Shown here in pieces: positions 23,538 to 35,446 of a stretch of DNA of 64,000 nucleotides. The notes beneath the pieces are model-generated. The model was not told the DNA's origin and did not search any database. It was given only the letters and a program-made list of their open reading frames with translations. This stretch comes from Deroplatys truncata (lineage: Eukaryota > Arthropoda > Insecta > Mantodea > Mantidae). The DNA is taken from the NCBI GenBank assembly GCA_030765065.1, contig CM060981.1, positions 229,469,152 to 229,533,151 on the forward strand, read 5' to 3'. The translations under genes were made by a program, and so were the position numbers. The stretch's first letter is position 1. Every line of letters begins with the position of its first letter.

Positions 23538-23671
23538 GACATGTTTCCAAAAATGCTTTTTTTGTATTCAGGTGGTCTCAAAGCATGTATTTCCGGTGAA
23601 ATCTCGGTATCGAATTTTTGGGTGGAATACAATACTTCCCCACTTACTATACGTAGTAGGAAAAGTAAAAA
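22796..23671 (+). repeat. R900 full-length copy, group A
   Basis: It starts TCTGTGTTACACTCACATG and ends ACTATACGTAGTAGGAAAAG then TAAAAAAC. AAAACAAAA-like sequence lies on both sides and may be a target duplication in A-rich DNA. It contains a compound microsatellite at 23500-23540. Confidence 0.87.
23500..23540 (+). repeat. (CG)n-(CA)n microsatellite within R900
   Basis: A short GCGCGC run is followed by an uninterrupted CA run, at the R900 internal position that carries CA repeats in most group A copies. Confidence 0.93.
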
Positions 23672-23963
23672 ACAAAACCAAGTCGAAGACAACGTCCTGG
23701 TAACCAGAAAGCTTAAGATATTAATAATGTAGTACGAGTATTACGTTTAAATATATGCGAAAACTTTATAAACCAAGATGTTTAGGTTAGTCTGTTGTTT
23801 CGCAATAACGTAAAATATATCATATGGTATACAATATTTTTCTTACAAAACAGCACTGGGCTTCTTAGAGCAAATAACAGATAACTATCGCTTAGCAGGT
23901 CCCGATCTAATTTCATAGATTCTTTCACTACTCGAAGTGACCTGTGTGGAAGGATGTTAACAA

Positions 23964-24762
23964 TCTAATGTGTTACATTCACATGACTTTCTCTACACTC
24001 TTACCTTTATTATACGGTATACAAATTATTCTTACAAAAGTTTTTTTCCTATCTAGTTCATTTTAGTCGAGACAAACATTTCCAGAAATAGTTGCATTAT
24101 AGAATTTTGTTATAAATACAAAGGGAAAAACAACAGTCAAACGCTTTAGAACTGGACGCTGGTCTTAAAATTCCATATTCTTTGCATGACATCACGAGAA
24201 ATAATTGAAAATCGACAAGATTTTAAAATAATGGCTAAGTATTGAACAATTCAAATCATTAACAACAGATATCTCGGAAAAGGTTGATGTCGCAAAAAAA
24301 GTTATTTGGAATAACTTGTGTGTTTTAAAGTGATCTACATTTCTTGTGTAGTAGAATTTCGTCCAAAGCTTAACATTACTAGTTATACAAGAATATACAA
24401 AATTCTTTTCGAATGAAGCGGACTTCAGAGGCTATTCCCAGAAAATTATACATATACATTTAATTTGTCATATAAATATATCTAAGATATGGTATTTTAA
24501 TCAAAATCATCATAGTCGCTTTTTAAAAAATAAAAAATTTGAAAAATATTCCATGTTTTCTGCTTTTGAGTTATGCTGTTTACAGACAGACACATAGAGA
24601 GAGAGAGAGACGCACGGGCATTTTTCTAAAAATGTTTTTTTTTGGGGGGGGGGGTTCAAGGTGCCTCTAAACAATATTTCCGTTGAAATCTCCATATGGA
24701 ATTTTTGGCTGAAATGTAATACCTTTTCTACCTACTAGGTGCGTGGTAGAGGAAGTAATAAG
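23964..24762 (+). repeat. R900 copy, group B
   Basis: It begins TCTAATGTGTTACATTCACA and ends GGTGCGTGGTAGAGGAAGTA. Strongly diverged, with the group B extra block CTTTATTATACGG near the start. At 24593-24610 a GA run, and at 24640-24654 a T/G homopolymer pair, replace the usual CA repeat region. Confidence 0.75.
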
Positions 24763-25477
24763 AAAAAGGATGACTACAGACATTGAGATTAAATCGCCTA
24801 CTTTCAGGAAAAGGAACAACAAAAGGAAACATTAATGTACGATAAGATAAATGGAGAGTATGAAAAATTGGAATGACATTTGCTGGTGCTACTTGTAATA
24901 TTATTACTTTGTGCAGCCTTTTTGTTGGGTTGAAAGAGGCTCTAGCGTGTCTTTTATTTATGTGACATTTGAAGAACTCGGGTGCTTTCCCTTTCAATAC
25001 GAAACAAAAGAGTGCGATGATATATTCACTTTCCCCGATTTTCGCTCTTCTGTCCCTTCCAAGTTCTGTGTTAACGTGCTACAAAAGCTTTCTGGGAACC
25101 TGGTATCAAAACAGAAATAAATGTTTCTGTTTTCAAAGCCTTTAAGACGGAATTTGTCTTGCTTCCATAACGGCCTCGCCGCGAAGTTATTAACAATTCA
25201 ACAGCATATGCCAGGCTTGTAAGATACACGACATTTCTGACAAACGAGGCAACCTTACCATCACTTCATAAATGTAAATGTTACATTGCTTTCGCCGAAG
25301 AACAAATTGCCTCTGTAACATTTACTATATGTAAGGTCATTTGTTTCTCATAATTCTTCCCTGAACATGCGAGGTTTCTCACGCACCATCCTTTCTCCTC
25401 AAAACTGAGAACAAGGCAGTACGGTATATCTGTGTTTCATTTCCACACAAAATATTCATTTAAATAAAATGTATTAA
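24763..25477. other. Unassigned sequence
   Basis: No feature is recognised. Open frames here show no domain. Confidence 0.35.
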
Positions 25478-26314
25478 ATTTTTAACTCTTTCTATCACGT
25501 ACATACTGGCTAGAGAAATTCCATACCGATATTTCACCGAAAATATATGCTTTGAAGCCCTGAATCGAAAAGAAACATATTTAGAGAAAGTTCCACGTGT
25601 CTATCTGTGTATGTGTGTCTGTGAACAGGACGACTCAAGAACGAAAAGTTCGATAAATACCAAACTTGGTATTTAAGCACCTTATCTTCTAAAGATGCGA
25701 CACAAATATTTTCAAAAAAAAAATCAGGGCCTAGCGCACTCCCGGTTGCCATGCGACATTCCTTTTAAATTTTGTACTTCCTCAAAAACCACTCTAATGA
25801 TTTTGATTTAAAGATATTTCAATGACAAAATGTATCTCTTGAATGTTCTAGGAATGACCTATGAAGTCCTCTTCATTCGGAAGGAATTTTGTATAATCTT
25901 GTATAACTGGTAAAGTTAAATTATAGACGAAAAAGTACTACACAAGAAATGTAGATCTCTTTAAAACACACAATTTACTTCAAAGAACTTCTTTGTGGCA
26001 TAAGCCATTTCGGAGATATCCGTTATTAATACTCCGAATTGTTCTGTTTGTCATTCTTTTCAAGTCGTCGATTTTCGGTTGTTTCTCGCGATTGCATGGA
26101 AATAACATGGAATATTAAGGCGAGCATTTAGCGTCCAGTTCTTAAACCTTTGACTACCGCTGTTCCCTTTGTATCTATAACGAAATGTGTAATGTAGCTT
26201 TTCTGTAAAAGTTTACATCGATTACAATGTAGTAGATAGAAAAGAATAGTTTGCATACCTACCACTAAACTATAGAGGATAGAGAAAGTCATGTAAATGA
26301 AACACACAAGCTTA
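25478..26314 (-). repeat. R900 copy, group B
   Basis: Reverse copy from TTAACTCTTTCTATCACGTA to AGAGAAAGTCATGTAAATGA. It shows the group B block TACCTACCACTAAACTATAG. Confidence 0.75.
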
Positions 26315-26626
26315 TTCTGTATATTTTTTAAGCTTTATAAAATGACAGAGTAATTTTGATCTTTGTTCAATTTGAAAATAGACCAAAGTTGCAAATGTTA
26401 TCCATGACTTGAATTGCCGGATGAAAATGAATATTGTAAGATGTCTGCTTCAAGTTGCTTCGTTAATACATAATAAACCGTTTGCAGGATTATGTGCTTA
26501 TCTCATTTATGATGTAACTTGGTCCTACGTAATGAATGACTTGGGAGTTTCACGATCTTCTTTATTTATTTTTCTGGTAATTCTGCATGTTACATTGTCC
26601 TTTTGGCTCCCTGTATAATTCACAGA
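26315..26626. other. Unassigned sequence
   Basis: No feature is recognised; a 69-codon open frame (26409-26618) has no domain I can name. Confidence 0.35.
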
Positions 26627-26705
26627 GTAGAGGAGACATTCTATTTTACCTTAAAATTTAGCATCGTTATTTCACCGAAATGTATTTTTTGAGGTCACCT
26701 TGATG
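26627..26705 (-). repeat. R900 3'-end fragment, reverse
   Basis: It matches the end block in reverse: AGTAGAGGAGACATTCTATT, then ATTTCACCGAAATGTATTTT and TTGAGGTCACC. Confidence 0.5.
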
Positions 26706-26929
26706 CAATGGCGGCTCGCGCTGAGGGCACAAGGACACGTCTTCCCTTTAAGTTTGAATCATAAATACATTTTAATAATTTCTTTATTAAGCCATAGCAA
26801 TAGTTGCGGAAAATGAAAGATACCCAGAAAAAGAATGTCTCAGCATTACATACAGATAGATCTCTCATCAATAAAAAAATGCCGGTGCAGGAGTATGCTG
26901 TAAAAGTTGTGCACAATATCTAACATTAG

Positions 26930-27600
26930 ATGAAACGTCAAGCCACTATGATGGAGAATTAATAGTTATAAAAGCAGCATTACAGAACATTTTATATAGA
27001 CCACACATAAAACAAAAATAGTCATCTTATCAGACTCAAAATCAGCCATAGATGGGATAGTAAATTACAATAATAAAACAAGAAGAAATATTAAAGAAAT
27101 AAGAAGCCTAATTAAAGCAATTGAAACTAGAAATCATGTCACTCTACAATGGATCCCAGCTCATGTCGGACTTTTGTGCAATGAACATGAGGATCAATTA
27201 GCAAATGAAGGTGCAATACAGCAAATAAAACCTGTAGGACAAATAGAAATAAATAAACAATTAAATAACATTAAACAACATTTCAAAAGACAGCAAAGAC
27301 TTAATGAAGAAGATAAATTAAAAGATAAACATTATAAGAATATTAAAGATAAGAGTTGATGTACAAAAAATGCCAAGGAAAACTGCAGTGGCCTTATTTA
27401 GGATGGCAGCTGGCCACGATTGCCTCGCAGAACACCTCTACAAGATACGATGCTACCTACACCCAGGTGCACTCTCTGTGAAGATGAGGTCATCCTGAAC
27501 AAACAGCATCTCGCCAAATTCAAAGACCTTAAAAATGATAACTTACACACTTTACATTGGGAAGCCAGAGGGAAAATGATGCAATGTCATTGGTGAAGAA
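26930..27600 (+). pseudogene. LINE 3' remnant: RNase H domain and C-terminal region
   Basis: This reads as the end of a non-LTR retrotransposon polyprotein of the I/Jockey type. The RNase H part shows LDETSSHYDGELIVIKAAL (about 26925-26985), SDSKSAIDGI (about 27026-27058) and TLQWIPAHVGLLCNEHEDQL (about 27140-27200). It continues with the typical tail TAVALFRMAAGHDCLAEHL (about 27380-27440) and CTLCEDE-like residues (about 27468-27490). A few frameshifts and stops break it. The reverse transcriptase part is absent, consistent with 5' truncation on insertion. Confidence 0.82.
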
Positions 27601-28629
27601 CAACAACATAATTTCTTTATTAAATATTCAACTCAAAATATTGTAGAATTTTAGACGCAAACGTTGAATCTTTCAGCATCCCAGTATGCAAAACATGCTC
27701 GCGTTGTGAACGGCTTCTCAGGCGAATTTCTCGTGAAGCAAACGTTATTACTTCCCAGCAGCTGTTTACCGGTCTATGAGAAATCTAGACTATAAGAAAA
27801 TTCTTCACTATAAAGACAACTCGTATTATAAAATAACATTAATATTGTCACGGCCATAAACTAATTTACGAGATTCATTGGGCATGGCAAACAGGGAGAC
27901 GTAGCAATTACGACGTCAGTGAGCATGCAAAACTAAGGATTTCAACTTATACAGTAATGGGAATTTAGGCAAACCAAAATGAAAAACTTATTTCACTTTT
28001 AGTGAGTGTTTAATAACAAAACATTCCTTCACCTAAAGTTACATGCTGAAAGATTTATAGAAGAATCATCAACCAAAACCGCATCCTCGCCACGAGCTAG
28101 ATACACCGAGCACGCGCTCCAATATAAAACTCTTACCAGTAAAAAGGCTTGCCGACTAAAGAGGTCGAATCCTGCCAAAATAACTGCAAATGAAATTAAA
28201 TATAATTCATACTTATTTATTACACAATATAAATAAAAATATAGTTTCATTTACCAAAATTTAATACTCACGCAATTCCTATTAATAAAGAAATATCACC
28301 ACTCGATGCATACCATAAATTTGTTTTTATCATCACTCATCCCCATCCTTACTTCCTGCCAATACGTCACCAAAGCAATTCGTAAATTCTAGAAGTAACT
28401 AGAAGAATCCAAACCCGCCAGAGTTGAGCAGACTTTCCGGTCCAGGACTACCAACCTATTCCGGGAGTGACGAGCTTACTCAGGCCTACCAAACTAAATT
28501 CCCATGTGCTCGCCACATATTCCATTTTAAAAAGTGCCAGCATTATCATAAGGGCAAAAATGAATGGTTAGAGAGAGAAGGATTACAGAATACACTTAGT
28601 CTAAAAATAGAGAGGTTAGTTTTGACCCT
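27601..28629. other. Unassigned sequence
   Basis: No gene or known repeat is recognised. Confidence 0.35.
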
Positions 28630-28967
28630 TGGGTAGTATTTTTAACACTTAAATGATTTCAGTCTAATTATGTAATATATAAATTCAATAACAGCCCTTA
28701 AAGCAATATCACACCCTGTTAAGAGAAACATGTTTCTACAAATTAATACTGACGCAACCGAGGCAAGCATAAATATATATAATATTAAACAAACATTAAA
28801 ATACAAAGTTGAAAGTAAAGTTGGGGCGAAGGCCACCGGAAAGTAAACTTGGGGCGAAGGCCAACGGAAAGTAAACTTGCGGCGAAGACCATCGGAAAGT
28901 GAACATTGGGGCGAAGGCCACCGGAAACTTTGTACAATACGTGATCTAGCAAAACAACTAGTTATCA
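28630..28967 (+). mobile_element. LTR-2, internally deleted copy
   Basis: It starts TGGGTAGTATTTTTAACACT, matching the start of the full LTR-2 copies at 52285 and 55225, then jumps from the AAAGCAATAT block to CACCCTGTTAAGAGAAACA. At 28815-28930 there are about four units of a roughly 30-bp repeat built on GGGGCGAAGGCCACCGGAAA. The right end GTTATCA followed by ACCCT matches ACCCT at 28625-28629, a likely 5-bp target duplication. Confidence 0.72.
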
Positions 28968-28972
28968 ACCCT

Positions 28973-29276
28973 CCCCCCAAATATGATAATCTTGTATGCA
29001 GTTCCTGAGCAAGAGTATGGAGCGTAACCACTAACAAAGAATTGAAATGTTTGAGATACTTAAGTGAAGCTAAAGTATTTTAGTAAAATTTGTACTGTGA
29101 AAGCTGAAAGTTTTTTTGGGGGGGCCTGGAATTTTTTAGTGCAATGTGATAAATTAAAGCTCGTGGTCTTAATGCAATGTTATTGTTATAAGTTGTTACC
29201 CACCAACTAAAATATGTACGAGTCACCACTGCAGTTTTAAGAATGATCAACGCGAGTGCGCCCGCGCGTTCAACAG
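28973..29276. other. Unassigned sequence
   Basis: No feature is recognised apart from a T/G homopolymer run at about 29112-29126. Confidence 0.3.
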
Positions 29277-30010
29277 CTTAACTGAAAAGTCAGGTAAATA
29301 TCAAACATTTAAGACAGGCTTTTAAAGAACGCAAGATGAAGAATTTTATGGGATCCAACCATCATAAGGGTCCCCTACACGTAATTGTTTCATTTTTAAT
29401 TTATCAAAATTGGCTTTTAAATATTTTGATTCAAGTACCATAAGTTTACTTTATTGACACAACGTTTAAAATACTGTTTGTTCAGCGACGTCTTAGCTAG
29501 TGGGTGGGGGGGCCCTTCCAAGCAAGTAGGGGTTTAGCTACTGGAGGAAGGTAGTGTTCACTTGGTCTGAGGCAAGTGAGGGGTAAAGGTGCGCGATAGT
29601 GAGGAACTTCGGCTGTTTTCCACTGTACGCGTCACGCGCGGCAGGAGTTCAGCACATTGCTACCTTCCTACCAACTAAAGCTTTACCTGAGAGATAAGCC
29701 ATATCACCCCATTAGCTAAAACATCTCTGGATAGACAGTACGTACCTTTATTGAGTTTTACATAAATATCCGATGAATCCTCTTCATTCTAATTGTGAAA
29801 GCGTAAAAGATAGACAAAACATTTTGTGAGGAAAAATAGGGCATTAAGGTACACACTTTACATCAAATAAATTTTTTTGTAACTTTAAGCATTTCCGAAA
29901 TATTAGCTGTTGAATTTTAATTTTTCCTGGTTGAAGTATAAAATGTTGCACAATCTCTTAGAATAGGTACTTTAAAAATAGCCACTATTTCTTTAGTTTC
30001 CCCCTCAGTA
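29277..30010 (-). repeat. R900 decayed copy, reverse, with an insertion
   Basis: 29277-29470 matches the middle of R900 (CTGAAAAGTCAGGTAAATAT, TTTTGATTCAAGTACCATAA). 29770-30010 continues it (CCTCTTCATTCTAATTG, GATAGACAAAACATTTTG, CATTTCCGAAATATTAGC). About 290 bp of unrelated, less AT-rich DNA (29475-29760) lies between. Confidence 0.55.
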
Positions 30011-31221
30011 CTATAAAACTAGTTTGTGATATTGCCTCCACAAACTAGATGTATCAAATTTGCGTATTACTTAATTCGAGATCATTTCTAAGCAAATATG
30101 TATTGTGGTTATTGCAAAATTATAGAAATGTGGTATTTTATATGGAGTAACCGAGAACGGCTAGAGGAAGTCTTATTATTATAAACCAAATGATTAAATG
30201 TAAAGATGAAACTGTGTTTCCACCGTAAAACCTGAAGTAATGTATTGTCACGGTTATGCCTACAGTGATAAGGGTGCGCTGCCGCATCGAGGCCAAGGGT
30301 GATCACCCCGCCGTGAGTCGTACTCGGACGCGCTGCCTGAATTCTTGCGTTTTGGGGGTAGAGAGCTACTCTTTGAGGACTAGAATCTCTAGTATAGCTG
30401 ACCGATGTCTACTAGCGTCCCCTGCTATTGGTGCTGATGGAGAGATAGCAAGGAGTTCAGAGGGAAACTCGTACGGGGACTCTTACCCTACGGGGAGAGT
30501 GCAGGATAGGGCTGAAGGTATGACCGAGCTACTAAGATATGAGAAGACGTTTAACAAACATGGCTCTGCGCCAAAGGAACTTACAAATTAATTAAGAGAT
30601 ATAAAAATTTACCTGGACTGAAGGGTGGTGGAGCATGGTGATTGGCGAGTGTCATCAATAAAATGAAGCCTTGTAACACGTGGTTTTCAAGAAACCGAGT
30701 GACCCAGGCTCCCACCGCAACACGAGACAGAATTCCCCCCCAGTGACCAAAACTGAGGGTTTTTAAAGCGAAATCCGACCACTCAGGTCGATAGGTCACT
30801 CGATAGGTTAACATACTGACCGCAATTCAGCGGTCTTCCAATCATTACCCTAAGTCTGATACAGTGACTTTGTGTCTAGCCACTTAACTACCTTATGGAA
30901 GCTGTATGTTTCGGGTTTAATAATTTAAGATTATATGGCCAAAGTTATACATTAATTACTATAATAATGCTACTGCCAAATGCACTGAGACGAATATTCA
31001 TCTTGGAATACGAAAAATGTTGAAGGTAGTGTGTTTTATTTAAAACTTATAGCTGTTATCTATGAAAATATGTCATTTACGAGTAATATTACAGTTAGGT
31101 GAGAAACAAAAATTATTCAAAACACAAATTAACCCTAATAGTGGTCCTAAAATTAAAAGTGCATGCAACAGCAGCAATTATCTTTGAATTATGAATATCT
31201 CCAGTATTTGAGATCACCTTG
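30011..31221. other. Unassigned sequence with a less AT-rich open frame
   Basis: At 30256-30591 (+) a 111-codon open frame lies in sequence clearly richer in GC than its surroundings. It has no domain I recognise. It could be a fragment of a transposon ORF1/gag or chance. No splice-site pair or repeat match supports a gene. Confidence 0.3.
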
Positions 31222-31225
31222 AAGG

Positions 31226-32015
31226 TGTGGCAGTATTTTATATCACAACATTGTAAATGCCAGAGTGATTGTAGTGTAAATTAACATTATTGTATGACAA
31301 TGATTTGAGATGTTTGTTAATTATAAGCATTGTTAGGAAATAAGTTTACACGGCCTCACTGAAACTGACAATAGGAGCGGGTAACAATGTAATGATGGGG
31401 TGAGTTGTTTATTAATTAGAAGAGACAAGGAAATGACGTCAGATTAGCGCGCTTTTCTTAGAAATGGAGGGAATATCTTCCCTAGAGCATATGTGTTCGT
31501 AATTTTGATTGGATATAAAAATATACGCTAATGTTGGCGCGTTTTATTAACCAATAGCAGCTCTGTTATAATGTTTAGGCATACGGGGTGAGGGAGTATA
31601 AAAAGCTAATGCCAGAGACGGGTAACGCTCAGTCCAACAGAATCATTCACGGGTTAAACGTCGCGCAGTTCTACAGAATCTCTCGCGTCGTAAAGTTAGT
31701 TAAAAGATGTGAAATACGCGAATTAATAATGTGCGGCAAATAAGTGATAATAGTTACATTAGAAAATACAACAGTTTCAGTCGGGCGTGTATCAAGAGTA
31801 AATATGTGAAATCAACAAAATATGATGGCAATAAAAGTGTAAAATCAAATTCTTTTATCAGTGTTATCTTTAGTAACAACTCCTTTCCGTTTACACACCC
31901 TGTTTAAGAGATTTGCTCGACTGAGTAGTAATAAAAAGGACAAAGAACTCAAAATTAAAAATAGTAAAACAATAACAGGCGCTCAGCAATAAGATAACAC
32001 GAAGTTACCGCGACA
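31226..32015 (+). mobile_element. Solo LTR, family LTR-1, copy c
   Basis: Sense-oriented 790 bp copy: begins TGTGGCAGTATTTTATATCA and ends GTTACCGCGACA. AAGG flanks it on both sides (31222-31225 and 32016-32019). A TATA box (GTATAAAAAGC, about 31595-31605) precedes the 36-bp repeat region, and AATAAA lies at 31830. This fits a U3 promoter, then R, with polyadenylation near the end. It has only about 1.5 of the 36-bp units. No internal element remains. Confidence 0.88.
31595..31605 (+). promoter_or_regulatory. TATA box of LTR-1
   Basis: GTATAAAAAGC lies in the middle of the LTR on the sense strand. The equivalent position in the copies at 3807 and 39731 reads as a weaker TATA-like sequence on the minus strand. 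Confidence 0.55.
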
Positions 32016-32019
32016 AAGG

Positions 32020-32799
32020 TTCACTGGGAATCTTGTATCAGCTGAGAAGATTTAATGTGTGTACGAACATACCGCCGTGGTAGCTTACTGGCAAGAGCAT
32101 CGGCAGTGAAAGCCCTAGTGTCTCTGCCATGACAACTAATTTTTCAAGTCCAATTTTACTTTCCAACTTAGTGCCTACACACAGCTAGTGTGCAATAATG
32201 TTATAACTCGTTGGTTTGATACTTCAGACTCATTCTATATCACATTCATATTTCACTCATATATGGAGGGTAAAGAAAAATCACCTGCCAAGATTCGAAT
32301 CCATTTCCTCGAGATAAAACTATACCTACCACGAAGTGACTGCAACAAAGACATTCTCATGGTCTTACTTCCCTTTATCTCCTGGGAAACCGTAGAAATA
32401 TGCCCAATTTGCTGTTTGCCTGGAATTATTACATCATTGTATTGAACTAATGTTGTTCATAAAAACGTTGCATGATAAATCATAAATATTTATTGTAATT
32501 CAACACCATAAAGAACTCTATAGTTTAATTTCGCTTTTCTAATTCACATTGTCGCAGACATCTAATGCTGCTAATTGTTCCATTAAAAAGTTTCTATTTT
32601 ACTTTTTTGCTATGGATGACTTCATTGGTTAATGGACATTTACTTCTGCTAATGTGAATTACCTCTTGTTTTACATGCCTTTTACACTGATCAATAGAGC
32701 ATGGTTATGGTTCTCAGTGAACGGAGGAGAATTCCGGCAGTTAAGCGCCATAAAGGTTCATTACGGTTCTGGACGCCTCCAGGAGGAAGGAAAATGAAA
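32020..32799. other. Unassigned sequence
   Basis: No feature is firmly recognised. A tRNA-like A box (GTGGTAGCTTACTGGCAAGA, about 32078) has no matching B box. Confidence 0.3.
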
Positions 32800-33088
32800 T
32801 AAATTGAGTTTTATTTATGGACGCTCTTTAAATTCTAGGATTCTTAGCGTCCCATTCTATATTTGACGTGAAAGGTCAGAACTTTTGCTCAGAGGCATCT
32901 TTATCAGGCTTTAGATTCTTTTACGCACCGTAAATCTACGACACGGGACAACCGGCTTTACTTCCGTTCCGAAGGAAGCCATGCTAAGGATTTTTTCGCC
33001 CGAAACAATCCATCGCCCTCCGCCGGGTTTGAACTAGCGACCTCGGGAACCAGAGGTTAGTAAGGTACCTCTAGACCACGAAGAATAA
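32800..33088 (-). mobile_element. SINE-V copy 4 with tRNA-like head
   Basis: Reverse copy: the tail TAAATTGAGTTTTATTTATG is at the left and the tRNA-like head (GTGGTCTAGAGGTACC on the minus strand) at the right. A B-box-like GGTCGCTAGTTCAAACC lies between. The body matches the copies at 9050, 16226 and 17211. Confidence 0.86.
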
Positions 33089-33269
33089 CTCCTGTAGGAA
33101 GGAGTGAAGCGAAGACACAGAGGGCGATCAGATCCGGAGTGACAGACTAACACAGTCGTGGCACACCTCACACTCTTGAGGGCACGCCTCTGATACACTG
33201 AACGCTAGGGCAAACGGTTTCACAAAGCAAACTCCACCGCTATACGCCTCGCCCGCCGTCCACTCTCCT

Positions 33270-33480
33270 GATCCTTCGATCCTGAAACATGAGAAAAAAA
33301 TGACAGGAAATGGGGGACAGGAAAATTCGCGGCATTATAATTCATTCCAGCATTCGTCTAACAACCAAATAAAACCGCGAAAAAGCCCAAGGTTGGAGTG
33401 TCGGACACAATGGGAAGCGAACTCGGGACCTCCCGAATGTAAACCCCACACATTTCCACAGAGCCATCTCGCTTCGTGAC
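33270..33480 (-). mobile_element. tRNA-derived SINE fragment, another family
   Basis: On the minus strand an A-box-like GATGGCTCTGTGG and a B-box-like GGTCCCGAGTTCGCTTCCC are followed by CTCCAACCTTGGGC, TTTTTCGCGGTTTTATTTGG and TGTTAGACGAATGCTGG. This is the layout of an insect SINE. It occurs only once here. Confidence 0.5.
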
Positions 33481-34617
33481 CAGCAGAGTAACCGTTGTTC
33501 ATTGTATTAATCATGCCAAACTCCGCTCGATTCTTTGAATTTATTATTCCCTCTGTGATATTGGAAGTAATTTAAAGATAAAGCCGTTTATTAACGCATT
33601 CGTTTTTCTGTAATTTTGAGTTGCGTAGTGCAACGGTTTGGACGGAAGTTTGTGCATCATTTGTTGCTGTTGGCTGTTTTTAGCGCAAGCGCAATGGATG
33701 CTGCTTGCGCTGTTGCTCGTGTTATTGTTTGCCTCCGGCTATCTCATATCGTGTGCGTGGGTAATTCTACCTGTGATTTTGAAATAATTATACTTTTATT
33801 GGCCTTTACCACTACAATTTTCATTTATTTGCCACAGTTGAATGAAACAGAGTATTAACTTACCTTACGTTAAGCCAAGCTATTACCGTGTTACCTAAAT
33901 AAACATTTCGTAATGCAGACGTTACTTTCAAACATTCTTCAAGAACACTTACACCGATTGACGTCGCCAAGCTGATCAAAAAGTTTAGTGGACACTAATG
34001 AACAGAAACAGTGAGTGAACTGAGATCTTAGAGTCCTGACTTTTTAATGAATGAACAGGGCGCATCGATAAAAGCCTTTGCCCACGGGTTGTCACCTGCA
34101 ATAGCTATCTAATTTTCAGAACATAAACTCTATTTACCTACTCAATTACGTTACCCTTATTTTGGATTTCGCTTTTTGCTGACCCAGCCCTGAGCCACTA
34201 ATTACTTCCCATCTACCAAAATGTTAATCTTTCCCTCTTTTCTAGTTCTGATCCTTACACGATATACTGCATGAGGTTTAAAATAAGAATAGCTATATAA
34301 ATCTAGTTAAATTGCTGCAATCATATTATATCTATCATTAACATTAGATACTCCCTCCGAATATTGCGTTTATATTTCTTATGAAACAATTGCATATTTA
34401 TTTACTTTATACAATTATTATTGACGGAGTGTGCCTATACTGTCTCAGTAGTAATACGCAGAGATGAGGAAGCACACCTAAGAGATCTATGTATGGAGAT
34501 TCACATCTCTGTATGACAAATCGAAAGAACAGATTTTGCTATATTTCATTTATATTACTATATTGTTCGGCTCGAGTAAACTCGATGCTTTATGAAACTT
34601 AGTGTAGTAGACAAATC
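33481..34617. other. Unassigned sequence
   Basis: No gene is recognised. The 80-codon frame at 33616-33858 looks hydrophobic but has no upstream or downstream support. Confidence 0.35.
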
Positions 34618-34619
34618 TA

Positions 34620-35444
34620 CAGAATTTATCATAATTAATAGCGCAAACTGAAACGGTTGAAAGTGTACGACAATACAAGCAAAAGTTCCAGTAAACATGG
34701 GTCCGCAAACAAGTCGTGTGTGAGGTTTACTATTGAGAATGAGTAGGTTATGTGCCGCAACTGATGTGAATTGCTTGTGGATGTTCCCGTTTAATAACAT
34801 CGTAGTGTACATACATGATGGAGCCCCGGCACATTTTGCTGCTACTGTAAGAAGACGTCTAACTGCAGTTATGGTCCAAGATGGATAGCTCGAGGAGGGC
34901 CCGTACCTTGGCCTCCACGATCACTTTATCTCATTCCTTTGTATTTTTCTGTGCGGGGTCACCTCAAAAGTGTAGTGTACAGCACTCCCGCTGATAGTAC
35001 TGGAGCAGAGACTTATATGTGCTTGTCAAGAATTCCGAGATGAACCGGGGGATGTTTGAAAGAATTCGAAACTCACTGCAGAGACGAGTGCAGTATTGCA
35101 TCCAGATGCAAGGACGACACTTTGAACACCTCCTTTGGGAAGAGTGTACAGTATAATGATATGTAACATGCTAAAGCACTAACTGTGTTCCTTGTTAACT
35201 TAAGCTATGTGTGAATTTTGAGGCAACTTAGAATGGCAATTATTAAACGAAAAGTCTACTTTTCAAATTCATTTGTACTAACCAGGACGATGTTGCTTAA
35301 TGAAGTCAGTGGCAGGTTGTAATCACAAACGTGCAGTTATCTCACATGGCTCGTTTACGGACTCTTATTTACTGGAACGGTTTTGTTTCTACTTCGTATA
35401 CTTTCAACCGTTTCAGTCTGTGGCATTAATGATGATACATCCTG
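34620..35444 (+). mobile_element. Mariner-type element with long inverted ends and a broken transposase
   Basis: The ends are inverted copies of at least 50 bp. The left end reads CAGAATTTATCATAATTAAT then AGCGCAAACTGAAACGG. The right end on the other strand reads CAGGATGTATCATCATTAAT then GCCACAGACTGAAACGG. TA lies outside both ends (34618-34619 and 35445-35446), the mariner target. Between about 34806 and 35150 is the C-terminal half of a transposase: HDGAPAHFAATVRRRL (second Asp block), VRGHLKSVVYSTP, and a tail with VQYCIQMQGRHFEHLL in shifting frames. The third catalytic Asp block is lost and the N-terminal half is absent, so this is a dead, internally deleted copy. Confidence 0.8.
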
Positions 35445-35446
35445 TA

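Noticed and set aside
23371-23703. Open frames of 80-110 codons recurring in R900 copies (also 13614, 51071, 63162)
   Set aside because: They span the same repeat segment with the CA run, differ in frame and stops between copies, and occur on both strands. I see no sign of selection for protein.
33616-33858. Short hydrophobic protein gene
   Set aside because: 80 codons with no homology I recognise, no exon signals and no repeat or conservation support.
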